Below, one piece after another: positions 26,008-35,441 of a stretch of 64,000 nt of DNA. This stretch comes from Pontibacter oryzae (GTDB lineage Bacteria; Bacteroidota; Bacteroidia; Cytophagales; Hymenobacteraceae). The DNA is taken from positions 124,001 to 188,000 of the forward strand of contig NZ_QWGE01000003.1 in assembly GCF_003576375.1 (NCBI RefSeq), in the 5' to 3' direction. The notes under the pieces are model-generated. The model was given only the letters and a program-made list of their open reading frames with translations. It was not told the origin of the DNA and ran no database searches. Within the stretch, counting starts at the first letter, position 1. Each line of letters opens with the position of its first letter. Position numbers and translations under genes: made by a program.

Positions 26008-26070
26008 AGTTTTATACTTTTGGTTTGCATGGTTGCTGTTGAGGTATATAGGCAAAATGCTACCATAAGG

Positions 26071-27159
26071 TTACATGTGTCGCAACTGCAACACGTCGGC
26101 CTTAACCGCCCCCTCCCCTACCTTGCGGGCTTTTACGGGGCTATCAAAAACTACCAGCACGTGCTTCTCATCCAAAATGGCCAGCCCTTCGGCTTTGTCT
26201 TTCCCTGAGTTTTTACCGGTACCATGTGGTATTTCGCAGAGCCGCTCCAGTTCATTGTTATGCAATAGCTGCTCCTGCTGTCCAACGGCATTTCGCCAGC
26301 GGTAAATGGCGATTACGCCATCTAAATCCATGGTTGGGCCAGCAAGTATGTACAAGTCTTCATTAAAGAAGCGAAGCTCCCGGATGCCTTTGCCGCGCAA
26401 GTTCAAGAAGTGCTTTTTGTATAGCCTGCCGTTTTCCAATTTCTCCAGGTGCAGTATTCCTTTTTTATCTTCTTTGGCCTCTACTTCCAGCACCACGGCC
26501 CAGCCGCGCAGCACTGGGCCACGCAAACCAATAAAAATCCGGTCACCGAAAATAGCCAGCCCTTCTACATCGAAACCGTTGTCCTTACCCGATATATCCA
26601 TAAAAGCAGCCAGGTGCTCGTCTTGCTCCAGTATCTCGGTAAGCATACTGCTGTGGCTGTTGCCTCGGACTTGTGCGGCGCACAAGGTGTGCATGGGGTT
26701 GTCGGGGTTCTGAGCAAAGCGGTGCAGCATATACTCTCCGCTTTCCTTATCCTGCAGAATGGGGATGCGCGCCAGCAGGTAGCGGTTGGGGTCGTTCTTT
26801 ACCCTGGCAAGCCTTTTAACTTGCTTCGCAATAGACTGGTGGCGCTTGGGCTTGCTGCGCTTCAGGCTATGCGATCCCATAATCCAGAGGTAATGGTTCG
26901 CCATACCTATCCCTTCTATGTCAATTCCTGACCCTTTTCCGCCAGGCAAACTCAGGAAATCCTCCAGGTTAAACGAGTAATGGGCAGCAAAAGAGCCGTC
27001 GGGTTGCAGCGTCAGCCGCTCAATTGTTGTGCGCTCATCACAGCTGAGCCACAAATTGTTATCTGTTAGAAGCACCGTAGACAGGCCGTCGCGCACATGC
27101 TTCCCTTCCGGGTTTTGACTCAGTTTTGAATCAAACGTAAGTATAACCTTCTTTTTCAT
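26071..27159 (-). CDS. DUF3616 domain protein
   Basis: A 362-residue protein without a signal peptide, built from repeated beta strands: LSTVLLTDNNLWLSCDE, GIDIEGIGMANHYLWIMGSH, a basic insertion (SKPKRHQSIAKQ), FDVEGLAIFGDRIFIGLRGP and GKDKAEGLAILDEKHVLVVFD. The repeated D-[IV]-EG-[IL] motif is characteristic of DUF3616, predicted to be a beta-propeller-like domain of unknown function. The start at 27159 (MKKKVILTF) is well placed. It is divergent from msrA across 90 bases. Confidence 0.85.
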   Translation of the reverse strand: MKKKVILTFDSKLSQNPEGKHVRDGLSTVLLTDNNLWLSCDERTTIERLTLQPDGSFAAHYSFNLEDFLSLPGGKGSGIDIEGIGMANHYLWIMGSHSLKRSKPKRHQSIAKQVKRLARVKNDPNRYLLARIPILQDKESGEYMLHRFAQNPDNPMHTLCAAQVRGNSHSSMLTEILEQDEHLAAFMDISGKDNGFDVEGLAIFGDRIFIGLRGPVLRGWAVVLEVEAKEDKKGILHLEKLENGRLYKKHFLNLRGKGIRELRFFNEDLYILAGPTMDLDGVIAIYRWRNAVGQQEQLLHNNELERLCEIPHGTGKNSGKDKAEGLAILDEKHVLVVFDSPVKARKVGEGAVKADVLQLRHM

Positions 27160-27248
27160 TCCTCAGTTGTAAAAGATACAGGTGTATGCATTTGCACCAT
27201 GGCACCTGCCATTATAACGTATACAAAACCGAACAATCTTACTAAACC

Positions 27249-27749
27249 ATGGAATTAACTGGCAATAATCACACAGCAAAGGCTACATTCGGCGCCGGCT
27301 GTTTCTGGGGCGCCGAAATGGCATTTCAAAACCTGGATGGGGTAACCGGCACAACTGTTGGCTATATGGGCGGGCACCTGGATAATCCAACATATCAGGA
27401 TGTTAGCACTGGGCGCTCGGGCCACGCTGAGGTGGTGCAGGTTACATACAACCCCGCTCAAATCAGTTTCGACCAACTGCTGCAGGTGTTCTGGAACTAC
27501 CACAACCCGACAGAGCATAACCGCCAGGGGCCGGATGTTGGCACACAGTACCGCTCTGTAATCTTCTTCCACTCCGATGAACAGCGCGTTATCGCTGAGA
27601 CTTCCAAAGAGAACTGGCAGCAGTCGCCGGAGTTTAGCGGCCGCGAGATTGTAACTAAGATTGTGCCCGCCGATACGTTTTACCCTGCCGAAGAGCATCA
27701 CCAGCAGTATTTGCTGAAGCGTGGCATGGCTGGTTGCAGGGCTTCGTAG
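27249..27749 (+). CDS. msrA: Peptide-methionine (S)-S-oxide reductase
   Basis: MsrA reduces methionine-S-sulfoxide in proteins or free methionine with thioredoxin. The 166-residue product has the catalytic GCFWG (Cys18), the GYMGG and GHAEVVQVTY segments, PTEHNRQGPDVGTQYRSVIF and the C-terminal EEHHQQYL. A C-terminal Cys (in MAGCRAS) is positioned as a resolving cysteine. Length is normal for the stand-alone enzyme and no MsrB domain is fused. It is a single gene with a terminator downstream. Confidence 0.95.
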   Translation: MELTGNNHTAKATFGAGCFWGAEMAFQNLDGVTGTTVGYMGGHLDNPTYQDVSTGRSGHAEVVQVTYNPAQISFDQLLQVFWNYHNPTEHNRQGPDVGTQYRSVIFFHSDEQRVIAETSKENWQQSPEFSGREIVTKIVPADTFYPAEEHHQQYLLKRGMAGCRAS

Positions 27750-27770
27750 CGCTTACACCTGTAGCACAAA

Positions 27771-27800
27771 AAAAAGCCGGAACGTAATGTCCGGCTTTTC
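27771..27800. terminator. Bidirectional terminator between msrA and the gene at 27829
   Basis: AAGCCGGA/TCCGGCTT arms around an 8-base loop, with A run before and T run after. Confidence 0.85.
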
Positions 27801-27828
27801 TGTCGTGTAGCTTAAAGTATACTCTCGC

Positions 27829-28275
27829 TTACTTTACTCTTGCATTTGTTGTTGATGATGAACTGTTGCCAGAAGTGTTTTGCTTTTGAGAAGAAGAGCT
27901 TGTCATGTTTTTGTTGGCCTCTTTCATCTTATCTGTTGCATTGGCGGCTGCCGAGCTAATCTGGTTTTTAACCTTATTCTTGTTCTTAGAGCTCAGTGCT
28001 AACCAACCTGCACCTAGCGCCAACGCAGCACCGCCTACGGCAGCTTTCTGAGTGGTTGTCATCTTATTGAACTTATCTGCGGCAGTGCTGCCATACTGCT
28101 TCAGTTTGCCCTGAAAATCTTTTAAACCGCCCTTGCCTGTAGTAGCCTGCTGGTTGCTGCGGCCCTGTGCGTTCTGGCTATTGCTACTTGTCGAGCTATT
28201 GCTACTTGTAGATTCGTTTGTTTTCGAGGCGTTGTTTGTAGTGCTTGTATTGTTATTATTCTTATTAACTTCCAT
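27829..28275 (-). CDS. Asn/Ser/Thr-rich protein with one membrane segment
   Basis: A 148-residue protein of low complexity: an N-terminal Asn/Ser/Thr/Gln-rich half, a short basic-helical part (KGGLKDFQGKLKQYGSTAADKFNKM), a hydrophobic segment (AAVGGAALALGAGWLALS) followed by a positive patch (KNKNKVKN), and another Ser/Asn-rich tail. Such a layout is seen in Bacteroidota stress or envelope proteins of unknown role. I do not recognise the family. The gene is probably real, because codon use is regular and a shared terminator follows the stop. Confidence 0.6.
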   Translation of the reverse strand: MEVNKNNNNTSTTNNASKTNESTSSNSSTSSNSQNAQGRSNQQATTGKGGLKDFQGKLKQYGSTAADKFNKMTTTQKAAVGGAALALGAGWLALSSKNKNKVKNQISSAAANATDKMKEANKNMTSSSSQKQNTSGNSSSSTTNARVK

Positions 28276-28584
28276 AAGTCTTTTATTCTTTATATTTAAA
28301 AATGGTACAATTTAACTCTAGGCTTACCGCAGGTTGTTTTTTACCTGAATCCGGATGGCTTAGGTTTATTTTATCGTTAAAATCGCAGCTTAGTTACACT
28401 TATAGCTATATTTTTGACCAGTAAAACTAATATTATGATTATTGGGCAATTAGCGTAGCCACCTAACCGTGTTCATAGTCAAGTACAAAAAGGTGCATAT
28501 TTAGTGTACGTAGCGCATACGTGGTGTAAAGCCTAAAATACTAGTGGCAGGAGTTCTCAGCGGGGCTTCGGCAAGTATGGCTTG
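28276..28584. other. Intergenic region, 309 bp, nothing recognised
   Basis: AT-rich spacer upstream of the gene at 27829 and downstream of the PAP2 gene. No clear promoter, hairpin, RNA or repeat was found. Confidence 0.6.
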
Positions 28585-29448
28585 TTAGTTTTGCAGGCTT
28601 TCCTGCCTATGCCTGCGATAGAGCATGACTTCTACAATGCTGATACCAACCAGCAGCCAAAACGCCCCCAGCATGAAGCCCGCCAGTACATCTGAAAGAT
28701 AATGAACCCCCAAGTATATCCGGCTGAAACCAATGCCCAGTATAAAGGCCACTGCCAGCCATGCAGCCAGTCGCCTTTGCCATCTCTCATCGTAGTGGCG
28801 GTGCATAAAGTAGGCTAACAGTCCGAATAGCGCTATAGCCGTGGTAGAATGCCCACTTGGGAAAGAGAAATGCTCAATGGTATAATAGGCTACATCGGAT
28901 GGGCGGGCACGGCTCACGAAATTTTTCCCTAAGCGCACCGATAGGCCTACCCCAGCCATCGTAATCCAGAAAGCAAGTATAGCCACCCACTTTTTCCGCA
29001 GCAGCAACATTACCGTAGCTATGCCGCCAATAATAAAGACGCCCTCCTGGTCGCACAGCTTGGTTAGCAGCAACAGAAACTGGCTAAGCCACTCCGTGCG
29101 TATCTCATAGAGCATGGTGCTGAATTGTTTATCCAGCACTACAACCCATTCGGCATCCAGAACGCTTTCGGTTAGCTCTGAGAGTAGCGCAATGTTTACG
29201 CCTGCCGCCACAAGTATAAGCGTAAGTGGCAACCCTATGAAGTACTTTGTATCAAAGCGGCCTTTTGCAAAGGCGGTTAGTTTAGGATAGCGCTGCCTAA
29301 ACCGACGCACGGCAGGTTGGTGCAGCACCCAGTTAGTGGCATACCTTACTTTAGACGTTAATATATTTTTCATAGGCTTTTGCTGTGCAGGTATACGCAG
29401 CCAGATTCCTTTGTTTTCCGGAGCACGCTTTTGCATCATGGCAGTCAA
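28585..29448 (-). CDS. PAP2 family phosphatase
   Basis: An inner-membrane phosphatase of the PAP2 superfamily (phosphatidic acid or undecaprenyl-pyrophosphate phosphatase type). The three signature motifs are present in order: KNFVSRARP, FPSGHSTTA and SRIYLGVHYLSDV, between about six membrane helices. The full frame is 287 residues; an ATG at 29373 (MKNILTS) gives 262 residues and may be the true start, since the first 25 residues are not conserved-looking. Substrate cannot be assigned. It is divergent from the DUF4864 gene. Confidence 0.85.
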   Translation of the reverse strand: MTAMMQKRAPENKGIWLRIPAQQKPMKNILTSKVRYATNWVLHQPAVRRFRQRYPKLTAFAKGRFDTKYFIGLPLTLILVAAGVNIALLSELTESVLDAEWVVVLDKQFSTMLYEIRTEWLSQFLLLLTKLCDQEGVFIIGGIATVMLLLRKKWVAILAFWITMAGVGLSVRLGKNFVSRARPSDVAYYTIEHFSFPSGHSTTAIALFGLLAYFMHRHYDERWQRRLAAWLAVAFILGIGFSRIYLGVHYLSDVLAGFMLGAFWLLVGISIVEVMLYRRHRQESLQN

Positions 29449-29511
29449 TATTTATCTCCCAAAGTTGGCTCCGCTCACAACAATCGTCATCCAGGTAAAG
29501 TACATATTTAT

Positions 29512-30072
29512 ATGCAGAAGCGAGATAAAGTGTTTGATCGGGTGATGCTGGTGATAGGCATCCTGCTGCTGGGCTTGTTCTGGGCTCAGTTTCCGGCCGC
29601 GCCTGCCCTGAGCGATCAGAACTTTGCCACGTATACTTCTGACAGTTCCGAAATCAGCCATACTTCCAAATGGACGTACCTGAAGCCAGACAAAGCGCTT
29701 TCGCCGCGCGAGGTAGTGCGCATACAGCTTAAGGCCCTGCAACAAAACGACCGCAGCGATAGCGGCGTGATCACGGTATTTAACTTTTCATCGCCCACTA
29801 ACAGGATGCACCTCGGCCCCCTGGACCATTTCCGGATGATGGTGCGCGACCCGGCCTATCGGCCAATCCTGAACTTTAAAAGCTACACGCCCGGCCAAAT
29901 GGTTGTATCCGGCAAAAACGCATACCAGCTTATACTCATCGAAACACCCAGCGGGCAGCAGGAAGCCTACATGTTTATACTTACCAAACAAATTAAAGGT
30001 ACTTATAAAGACTGCTGGATGACTGAGGGTGTCGCGCGTATGGAACAAGCACGCCAAACCAGCCAGATTTAA
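29512..30072 (+). CDS. DUF4864 domain protein
   Basis: A 186-residue protein with one N-terminal membrane helix or signal anchor (VMLVIGILLLGLFWAQFP) and a DUF4864 body: PREVVRIQLKALQQNDRSDSG, FSSPTNRMHLGPLDHFRMMV and a C-terminal beta part ending MFILTKQI. DUF4864 is an NTF2-like fold of unknown function. ATG 29512 is chosen because the frame opening upstream overlaps the divergent PAP2 gene and is not protein-like. It is followed after 61 bases by the dipeptidase gene on the same strand. Confidence 0.8.
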   Translation: MQKRDKVFDRVMLVIGILLLGLFWAQFPAAPALSDQNFATYTSDSSEISHTSKWTYLKPDKALSPREVVRIQLKALQQNDRSDSGVITVFNFSSPTNRMHLGPLDHFRMMVRDPAYRPILNFKSYTPGQMVVSGKNAYQLILIETPSGQQEAYMFILTKQIKGTYKDCWMTEGVARMEQARQTSQI

Positions 30073-30133
30073 TTTTCCGTTAGCCACGATACAAGGTTTG
30101 CCGTATCTTTCTCAGAAGTAAACCTGATTTTTT

Positions 30134-31150
30134 ATGAGCCTACCTACAAACCTAAGCCTTCCTGTTATAGATCTGCATTGTGACCTGCTGGTATATCTCA
30201 CCGATGTGCCAAACGCAGACATGAACAAGTTGGAAGACATTGGTTGTGCCGTGCCAAGCCTGGCCGAGGGCAATATTAAGCTTCAGGTAATGGCAATTTA
30301 CTCCGCTGTGGGCACAGGCAGCACACGTTACGCTGAATTACAGCGGGACATGTTTCGGCGCCTGGCCGACGACCAAACCAACTGCCTGACTGCCGTAACC
30401 AATGCCGCCAAGCTAGCCGAGGTGATGCAGCAGCCCGGCGGGGTTGGCATGGTAGCGGCCATTGAGAACGCCGCTGGTTTCTGCGAGGAGCATGAGCCGC
30501 TGGAAGATGGCTTTAAGCGCCTTGAGAAGATGATTGAAGTATGCGGCCGCATCTTGTACATCAGCTTTACCCACCATACAGCCAATCGTTTTGGCGGAGG
30601 CAACGCCAGCATGCAGGGCATTACCAGAGACGGCAAAATGCTGCTAGATTATCTGCACGGCCGCCGCATCGCCGTGGATTTATCGCATACCAGCGATGCC
30701 CTGGCCTTCGACATGCTGGAGCATATAGACCGCGAGAAACTGGACATTCCGCTGATTGCGAGCCACTCAAACTTCAGGCATGTATGGCAGCACGAGCGCA
30801 ACCTGCCCGATGAGCTGGCTCAGGAGCTTATCCGGCGCAAGGGGCTTATTGGCATGAATTTCTTGCGCAAGTTTGTTCATGCTGAGTTGCCGGAGGAGGC
30901 TTTGCTGGAGCACATTGTGTATGGTTTTGCAAACGGTGCTGAAGACGCGCTATGCTTTGGTGCCGATTACTTCTATTTTGCCGACGAGCAGGACCTCAGC
31001 CGTTTCCCTTTCTACCATAAGGTGCACGAACAGGCTGGCAGCAGCTATGCCCATATTTTGCATAGCCTTCGGGAGCAACTTACTCCCCGGCAGTTACAGA
31101 AACTGGCATATAGCAACGCCCGGCAATTTGTAGAACGCCTCTGGGAATAG
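30134..31150 (+). CDS. M19 family (membrane/renal type) dipeptidase
   Basis: A 338-residue binuclear zinc dipeptidase. The metal and catalytic motifs are DLHCD near residue 14, the AIENA strand (bridging Glu), DLSHTSD, IASHSNFRHV with the following RN, and GADYF near the end. It lacks a signal peptide, so it acts in the cytoplasm; family members split a range of dipeptides and some act on D-amino acid or cysteinylglycine dipeptides. A near-consensus -7 element TATCTTTC lies at 30104-30111. It may be co-transcribed with DUF4864 upstream. Confidence 0.9.
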   Translation: MSLPTNLSLPVIDLHCDLLVYLTDVPNADMNKLEDIGCAVPSLAEGNIKLQVMAIYSAVGTGSTRYAELQRDMFRRLADDQTNCLTAVTNAAKLAEVMQQPGGVGMVAAIENAAGFCEEHEPLEDGFKRLEKMIEVCGRILYISFTHHTANRFGGGNASMQGITRDGKMLLDYLHGRRIAVDLSHTSDALAFDMLEHIDREKLDIPLIASHSNFRHVWQHERNLPDELAQELIRRKGLIGMNFLRKFVHAELPEEALLEHIVYGFANGAEDALCFGADYFYFADEQDLSRFPFYHKVHEQAGSSYAHILHSLREQLTPRQLQKLAYSNARQFVERLWE

Positions 31151-31309
31151 GCTGAGATTATTCTACCTCTGTGCACATCCTACTTTTTAATTAACTTCTG
31201 GTTTTATACGTAATTATTCCTATATTTAAATTACCAGGATTTGACAAAAGGATAAAGCCTTTGTGCGGAGAATACGGAGACCTGGCATTCACTCAAAAAA
31301 TTTATATTT

Positions 31310-31495
31310 ATGAAATTTATCGGGTTATTTCTTTTGCTGGCTGGGTTGGTTTCGCTGGTGCTCGAGTTTACGGGCGCTAATCTAGTTGTTCTCAATTGGT
31401 TAAGCCAGTTTGGAGAGACCGGCAGTTGGGCTATTCGTATTGGCATAACTGCGCTCGGAGGCATAATTTATTATGTGCGCCGCCATGATGATTAG
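31310..31495 (+). CDS. Very small membrane protein
   Basis: A 61-residue protein with two predicted membrane segments (IGLFLLLAGLVSLVLEFTG; AIRIGITALGGIIYYV) and a basic end (RRHDD). It has a normal Met start and good codon use. The composition fits small Bacteroidota inner-membrane proteins; no function is known. Confidence 0.6.
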   Translation: MKFIGLFLLLAGLVSLVLEFTGANLVVLNWLSQFGETGSWAIRIGITALGGIIYYVRRHDD

Positions 31496-31614
31496 GCCTT
31501 GACTCAAATTTCTATATAGATTGATTGCCATGTGCCGCAAAACTCCGTATACGCAAAATAATACCCGCACAGCACCGTATGGGCCAAAAACCAAAATCTT
31601 AAAGCCGTAATGCC

Positions 31615-32274
31615 ATGGACGCTCAGGAATATTCGCCGCACTACGTACAAATAAATGAACTGTATATTGATACAGTTGTGATTGACGATACCGAGTTTAT
31701 TACGCTTTGGTGTTTTACGGTGCTTGATGATGAGTATAAATTCGTTTACCTGGGCTGTGACTTCTGCCAGTTTAACCAAATACTGATTGCTGCCGGCGAA
31801 AAAGGTAAGGAAATGGCGCTACACCTGGCCGAAGTGCTGGATAAGCCTTACGAAACCCCTACCCTCATCCCGATTAAGGAGCAGTTTGATGAGTACCTCG
31901 AGCTCACCGGCCACGATATTATTGTGTATGAACCCATGGCTATAGAAGATGGTTTCGAGGAATACGACGAGGAAGACGAAGACCTGCCACTGGAGCAGCT
32001 TTTTGGCGGCAGATCAAACAAAACCCACCAGAAATACCTTATCTACCAGCTCGACAAATTGTATCCTTCTAAAGTGTTTGAGCCCGAAAAACGCAGCCAA
32101 GAAGACCTTACTGAATGTTTTGAGGATGACTCGCTGGAGCTGGCACAATTATACTACGATTACCTGAATGCCGTGGAGAATGGCTACAGTGAGTGCGAGG
32201 CAAGGCAGGTAGCCGGCCTGGACCGCGAACTGTTTTTCCGGATGGCGCGCAAAGCCTCTGAAGCCTGGAAGTAG
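31615..32274 (+). CDS. Acidic hypothetical protein
   Basis: A 219-residue acidic soluble protein. The first part forms strands (VQINELYIDTVVIDDTEFITLWCF, YKFVYLGCDFCQFNQIL), the middle is very acidic (EEYDEEDEDLPLEQL), and the last third is helical (LAQLYYDYLNAVENGYSECEARQVAGL). No signal, membrane segment or recognised domain. It may be a binding or adaptor protein, but I cannot assign a role. It is single, with a convergent DUF4142 gene 26 bases away. Confidence 0.7.
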   Translation: MDAQEYSPHYVQINELYIDTVVIDDTEFITLWCFTVLDDEYKFVYLGCDFCQFNQILIAAGEKGKEMALHLAEVLDKPYETPTLIPIKEQFDEYLELTGHDIIVYEPMAIEDGFEEYDEEDEDLPLEQLFGGRSNKTHQKYLIYQLDKLYPSKVFEPEKRSQEDLTECFEDDSLELAQLYYDYLNAVENGYSECEARQVAGLDRELFFRMARKASEAWK

Positions 32275-32300
32275 CCCACCGGGCAACAACACATTCTGTG

Positions 32301-32876
32301 TTATAACAATGCATCTTCTGCCACGCTAGCAGAGTCCAGTTTGCTAAATGCGTTTATCTCTTCGCGCAGGTGGCTACGCATATCCATTATCCAATCCCGT
32401 ATTTTCTGATCATCAGCTTTCACCAAGGCCTCTTCATAGCGGTCTAGTTGCGCGTTGTGCGTACTAATGATAAACTCCTGATACCGCAGATCAAACTCCT
32501 CGCCTTCCAGCAATTTCATTTCCTGCACCAGGCCCTGATCGGCTCCGGCAAGGCTATCTGGCAATAAGATATTATCCTGTTTACTTACCAACTGCTGCAG
32601 TTGCTGCAAGGCTCCGGCATGATATGTTACGGCATCTTGGGCCATTGCTCGCAGTTTAGCGGAGCTAGCCTTTTGCTCAGCCAGTTTGCCCAGCGCCACT
32701 TGCAGCATGTTGCTGCTGGCGGCATAATCCCAGAAGGCCGGCTCGTGCAGTAAGGTGCGTGTGCGTGTTTCAGGTATTGCCTCCGCGGTATCCTTTTCAG
32801 CAGCAGGTCCCTCGCAAGCCAGCACCAGCAGAAAAATCACACCAAGGATGAAAGAAATCAATTTATCGGTTAACAT
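32301..32876 (-). CDS. DUF4142 lipoprotein
   Basis: A 191-residue lipoprotein with lipobox LVLAC (Cys21) and a four-helix DUF4142 body: FWDYAASSNMLQVALGKLAEQKA, LRAMAQDAVTYHAGALQQLQQLV and FIISTHNAQLDRYEEAL. DUF4142 is a ferritin-like helical bundle without known metal ligands in many members; here the helix His residues (YHAG, THNAQ) match the family. Location is the periplasm or outer membrane. Function is unknown. Confidence 0.8.
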   Translation of the reverse strand: MLTDKLISFILGVIFLLVLACEGPAAEKDTAEAIPETRTRTLLHEPAFWDYAASSNMLQVALGKLAEQKASSAKLRAMAQDAVTYHAGALQQLQQLVSKQDNILLPDSLAGADQGLVQEMKLLEGEEFDLRYQEFIISTHNAQLDRYEEALVKADDQKIRDWIMDMRSHLREEINAFSKLDSASVAEDALL

Positions 32877-32997
32877 ATATCGGGTGCGTAGTATAGATCT
32901 TTTTAACCTATACTATGCATCAGTATACTTAGGTTGAGCTAATCATAAACTTCACCTCAAAGTATAATTCACCCTCCTCAGACTACTAAATAAGGCC

Positions 32998-35310
32998 TCA
33001 GAAAGTATAACTTTTCTGGACAACCGTTAGGTTGCTGTCGCGGCCTGACTCTGCTATAACATGTGCCGGTTTGGCTTGCTTTACAAGTTGCGCAGGCAAG
33101 CCAATCACCTGGTCGTAGAGGTAAACAGTGAGCGGTTTTTTGGGTGTAAGGTGTAGCTCCAGATCCACTGTTTTACTGACCGGCAGACCGTGCAGGCGCA
33201 TAAAGTATACTTCGCCGGTTTCTATGGTGATAGGCTCCAGTTGCAAAGGCTCTCCGGCCACCGATGCCTGCAGCAAGGCACTGGCAGGTTCTGGTTGCAA
33301 CACAAGTTCCATGTGTGCCGCCCCGCGCTGCGATGTCAGCCGCAACCGAAGTATGCGCTCCGCTCTTATAACCGTATCCTGCAACACCTCGGCTACGGGT
33401 GCTGGCAAATTAACAGCCTCTGCTTTGCTTTTCAAGTATGAAATGCCTGCATGCGGATACACCTCCTTGAGCGGCTCTACTACTGGCTCATTGAAAAACT
33501 GCTTGTTCCACATGTCAGGTAAAGTATAGGCTGATGCCCAGAAAGCTTGGCCAGTGTCAGCATTAAGGTAATAGGAAACATGGCTGCGAAGCGGCCGTTC
33601 CGGGGTTGGCGTTTGGTTGTTGATAGCCAGCATCAGAAACACTATTCCTACAAGCAAGGCAGCAAGTGGCAGCGCCGGCACCTTACCGAAAGTATAACAC
33701 TGCAGGGCAAACAGAAGCAACGGCAACAGCAGCCCAACCAACAACAGGAACAACACCACCGTACCAAGCGGCATACTCATCCCGAAGGCTAAAAACACGA
33801 TCTGCACCACCGGGAACACGATAAATATTGCTGGGTCAGCAGCCGCTAATAGTACTAATGCATACTTCCAGCCTTGCTGCTTGTTTAGCTCCAGCAGGAA
33901 CATAACGAATGCACCTGCCAACGCAAACAGCACCGGGAATAACAGCAGGTACGCAGCTAGCGGCAGCAGCAGGTATAACCCCAGCATCAGAAAGTATAAA
34001 AGTATAATTGCGCCCATAAAAATGGACAAGGGATTTACCCAGCGCAGTGCAACCTGTAGCAGCAACAGGGAAAGCCCCAGCGCTAGCAGCAAGTATGCCA
34101 CAAAGAAAGTATGAGTAGCGTGTAGGCCAAGGTGTGGGTTAAGCACAGGTAATAAGTCCAAAACCAAATTGTTAATCGGGATAAACAGGAGCGCTACCAC
34201 CACAACCAATACTAAAAAAGCCAGCAAGCCCAACAAAGCCTGTCGCACCGAGAAGACCCGTTTGCGTATGCCAAGAAGGCATGTTGCAACCAGAAGCAAG
34301 GTTGTCAGCGCTACCCATACTATGTTTAGGTTGCTACCATAGCTCACCACCCAGTTGCCTGCTGCGTTAAAGAAAACCCTATCGGGTGCCTTGGTTTGCG
34401 TGAACTCGGAGCTGTCGAAACGCTTTACCAGCGCAAGCAAGTTGCTGCCGTGTTGCTGTAAGCTGCCTGTATCCAGGTTTTCGGGAGCGTCGGTGGTTTT
34501 GTGGTAGTGCACCAGGCCATCAATGAAAGCGGAGTTCAGGCCACTGTAGCCTGCTTCTTTAAACACCGTAAAATCGGTATCGTTGGGCATGCGCTTGTAC
34601 ACCTCGTAAGCCAGCGAGCTGATGAATGGATACGGCGCCGCCTGCGCGTACTGGTCGGCGAGCCAGCCATTGTAAGGGCTTAGCTCAAACGTCATACTTG
34701 GTCCGCTGTTTCCGCGCGCCTCCAGGTTCAGGACCAGTGCCACTTCTTTTGCCCATGGGTGTTTTAGAAAAGCCCGCGCGCCATACAGGCCATACTCCTC
34801 GCCATCGGTCAGCAACACAATGATATCGTGCCGTAACGGGGCTATAGTTTTAAGCGCTCGGATAGTTTCCAGGATAGCTGCTACTCCGGCTGCATCATCG
34901 CCGGCGCCGCGGGCGTTAGGCTGAGAGTCGTAGTGGGCCACTAGTAAAATTGCGCTGCTATCGGGAGTGGTGCCTGGTAACCGGCCCAGCAAGTTATAGA
35001 CATGCCCCACGCTCGCCATGCCATTACGGCTGTTAACCACAGTGGCTTCCTGCACTTGCGGCTGCAGGCCCAACTGCTGCATCTCCCCGAGCAGGTACTC
35101 CCTCACCCTGGCATGCGCTGCGGTGCCCATGGCATGCGGCTCTTGTGCCATTTGGTGCACGTGCTGCATGGCCCGCTCCGCAGAAAAAACAGTAGCACTG
35201 GCAGTTGCTGGCACAGGCTTAGGCGGCGACAGCAAGTATAAACTCAGGAGAGCCAGCCCTGTAATGGCCAGAAGTATGAATGCGGCAAGTACCCGGTTTC
35301 GGTTTTGCAT
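32998..35310 (-). CDS. M28 family metallopeptidase with C-terminal membrane domain
   Basis: A 770-residue protein: an N-terminal membrane helix, a zinc-peptidase domain (residues about 45-310) and a membrane part (residues about 330-560) followed by a beta-rich tail. The zinc site motifs are VAHYDS, GAGDDAAG, TDGEEYGLYG, NLEARG and the late DGLVHYHKTTDAPEN. The layout resembles eukaryotic ER metallopeptidase 1 (FXNA) and its bacterial relatives. The peptidase domain should face the periplasm. Its substrates are unknown. It is a single gene. Confidence 0.9.
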   Translation of the reverse strand: MQNRNRVLAAFILLAITGLALLSLYLLSPPKPVPATASATVFSAERAMQHVHQMAQEPHAMGTAAHARVREYLLGEMQQLGLQPQVQEATVVNSRNGMASVGHVYNLLGRLPGTTPDSSAILLVAHYDSQPNARGAGDDAAGVAAILETIRALKTIAPLRHDIIVLLTDGEEYGLYGARAFLKHPWAKEVALVLNLEARGNSGPSMTFELSPYNGWLADQYAQAAPYPFISSLAYEVYKRMPNDTDFTVFKEAGYSGLNSAFIDGLVHYHKTTDAPENLDTGSLQQHGSNLLALVKRFDSSEFTQTKAPDRVFFNAAGNWVVSYGSNLNIVWVALTTLLLVATCLLGIRKRVFSVRQALLGLLAFLVLVVVVALLFIPINNLVLDLLPVLNPHLGLHATHTFFVAYLLLALGLSLLLLQVALRWVNPLSIFMGAIILLYFLMLGLYLLLPLAAYLLLFPVLFALAGAFVMFLLELNKQQGWKYALVLLAAADPAIFIVFPVVQIVFLAFGMSMPLGTVVLFLLLVGLLLPLLLFALQCYTFGKVPALPLAALLVGIVFLMLAINNQTPTPERPLRSHVSYYLNADTGQAFWASAYTLPDMWNKQFFNEPVVEPLKEVYPHAGISYLKSKAEAVNLPAPVAEVLQDTVIRAERILRLRLTSQRGAAHMELVLQPEPASALLQASVAGEPLQLEPITIETGEVYFMRLHGLPVSKTVDLELHLTPKKPLTVYLYDQVIGLPAQLVKQAKPAHVIAESGRDSNLTVVQKSYTF

Positions 35311-35383
35311 GAGCGCGAGGTTGTGTCTGTATCTATCCCTACCCTAATGTAACGCTTTTAGGCCGAAGTATAAACAGGGCACA

Positions 35384-35422
35384 AAAAAGGGGCGGCACCT
35401 ATAGCAGGCGCCGCCCCTTTTT
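35384..35422 (-). terminator. Rho-independent terminator of the TerC gene
   Basis: 13-bp arms AAAAAGGGGCGGC/GCCGCCCCTTTTT with a 13-base loop and a T run on the minus strand, 20 bases beyond the TerC stop. Confidence 0.9.
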
Positions 35423-35441
35423 CAGAGATTCCAGTAATGTA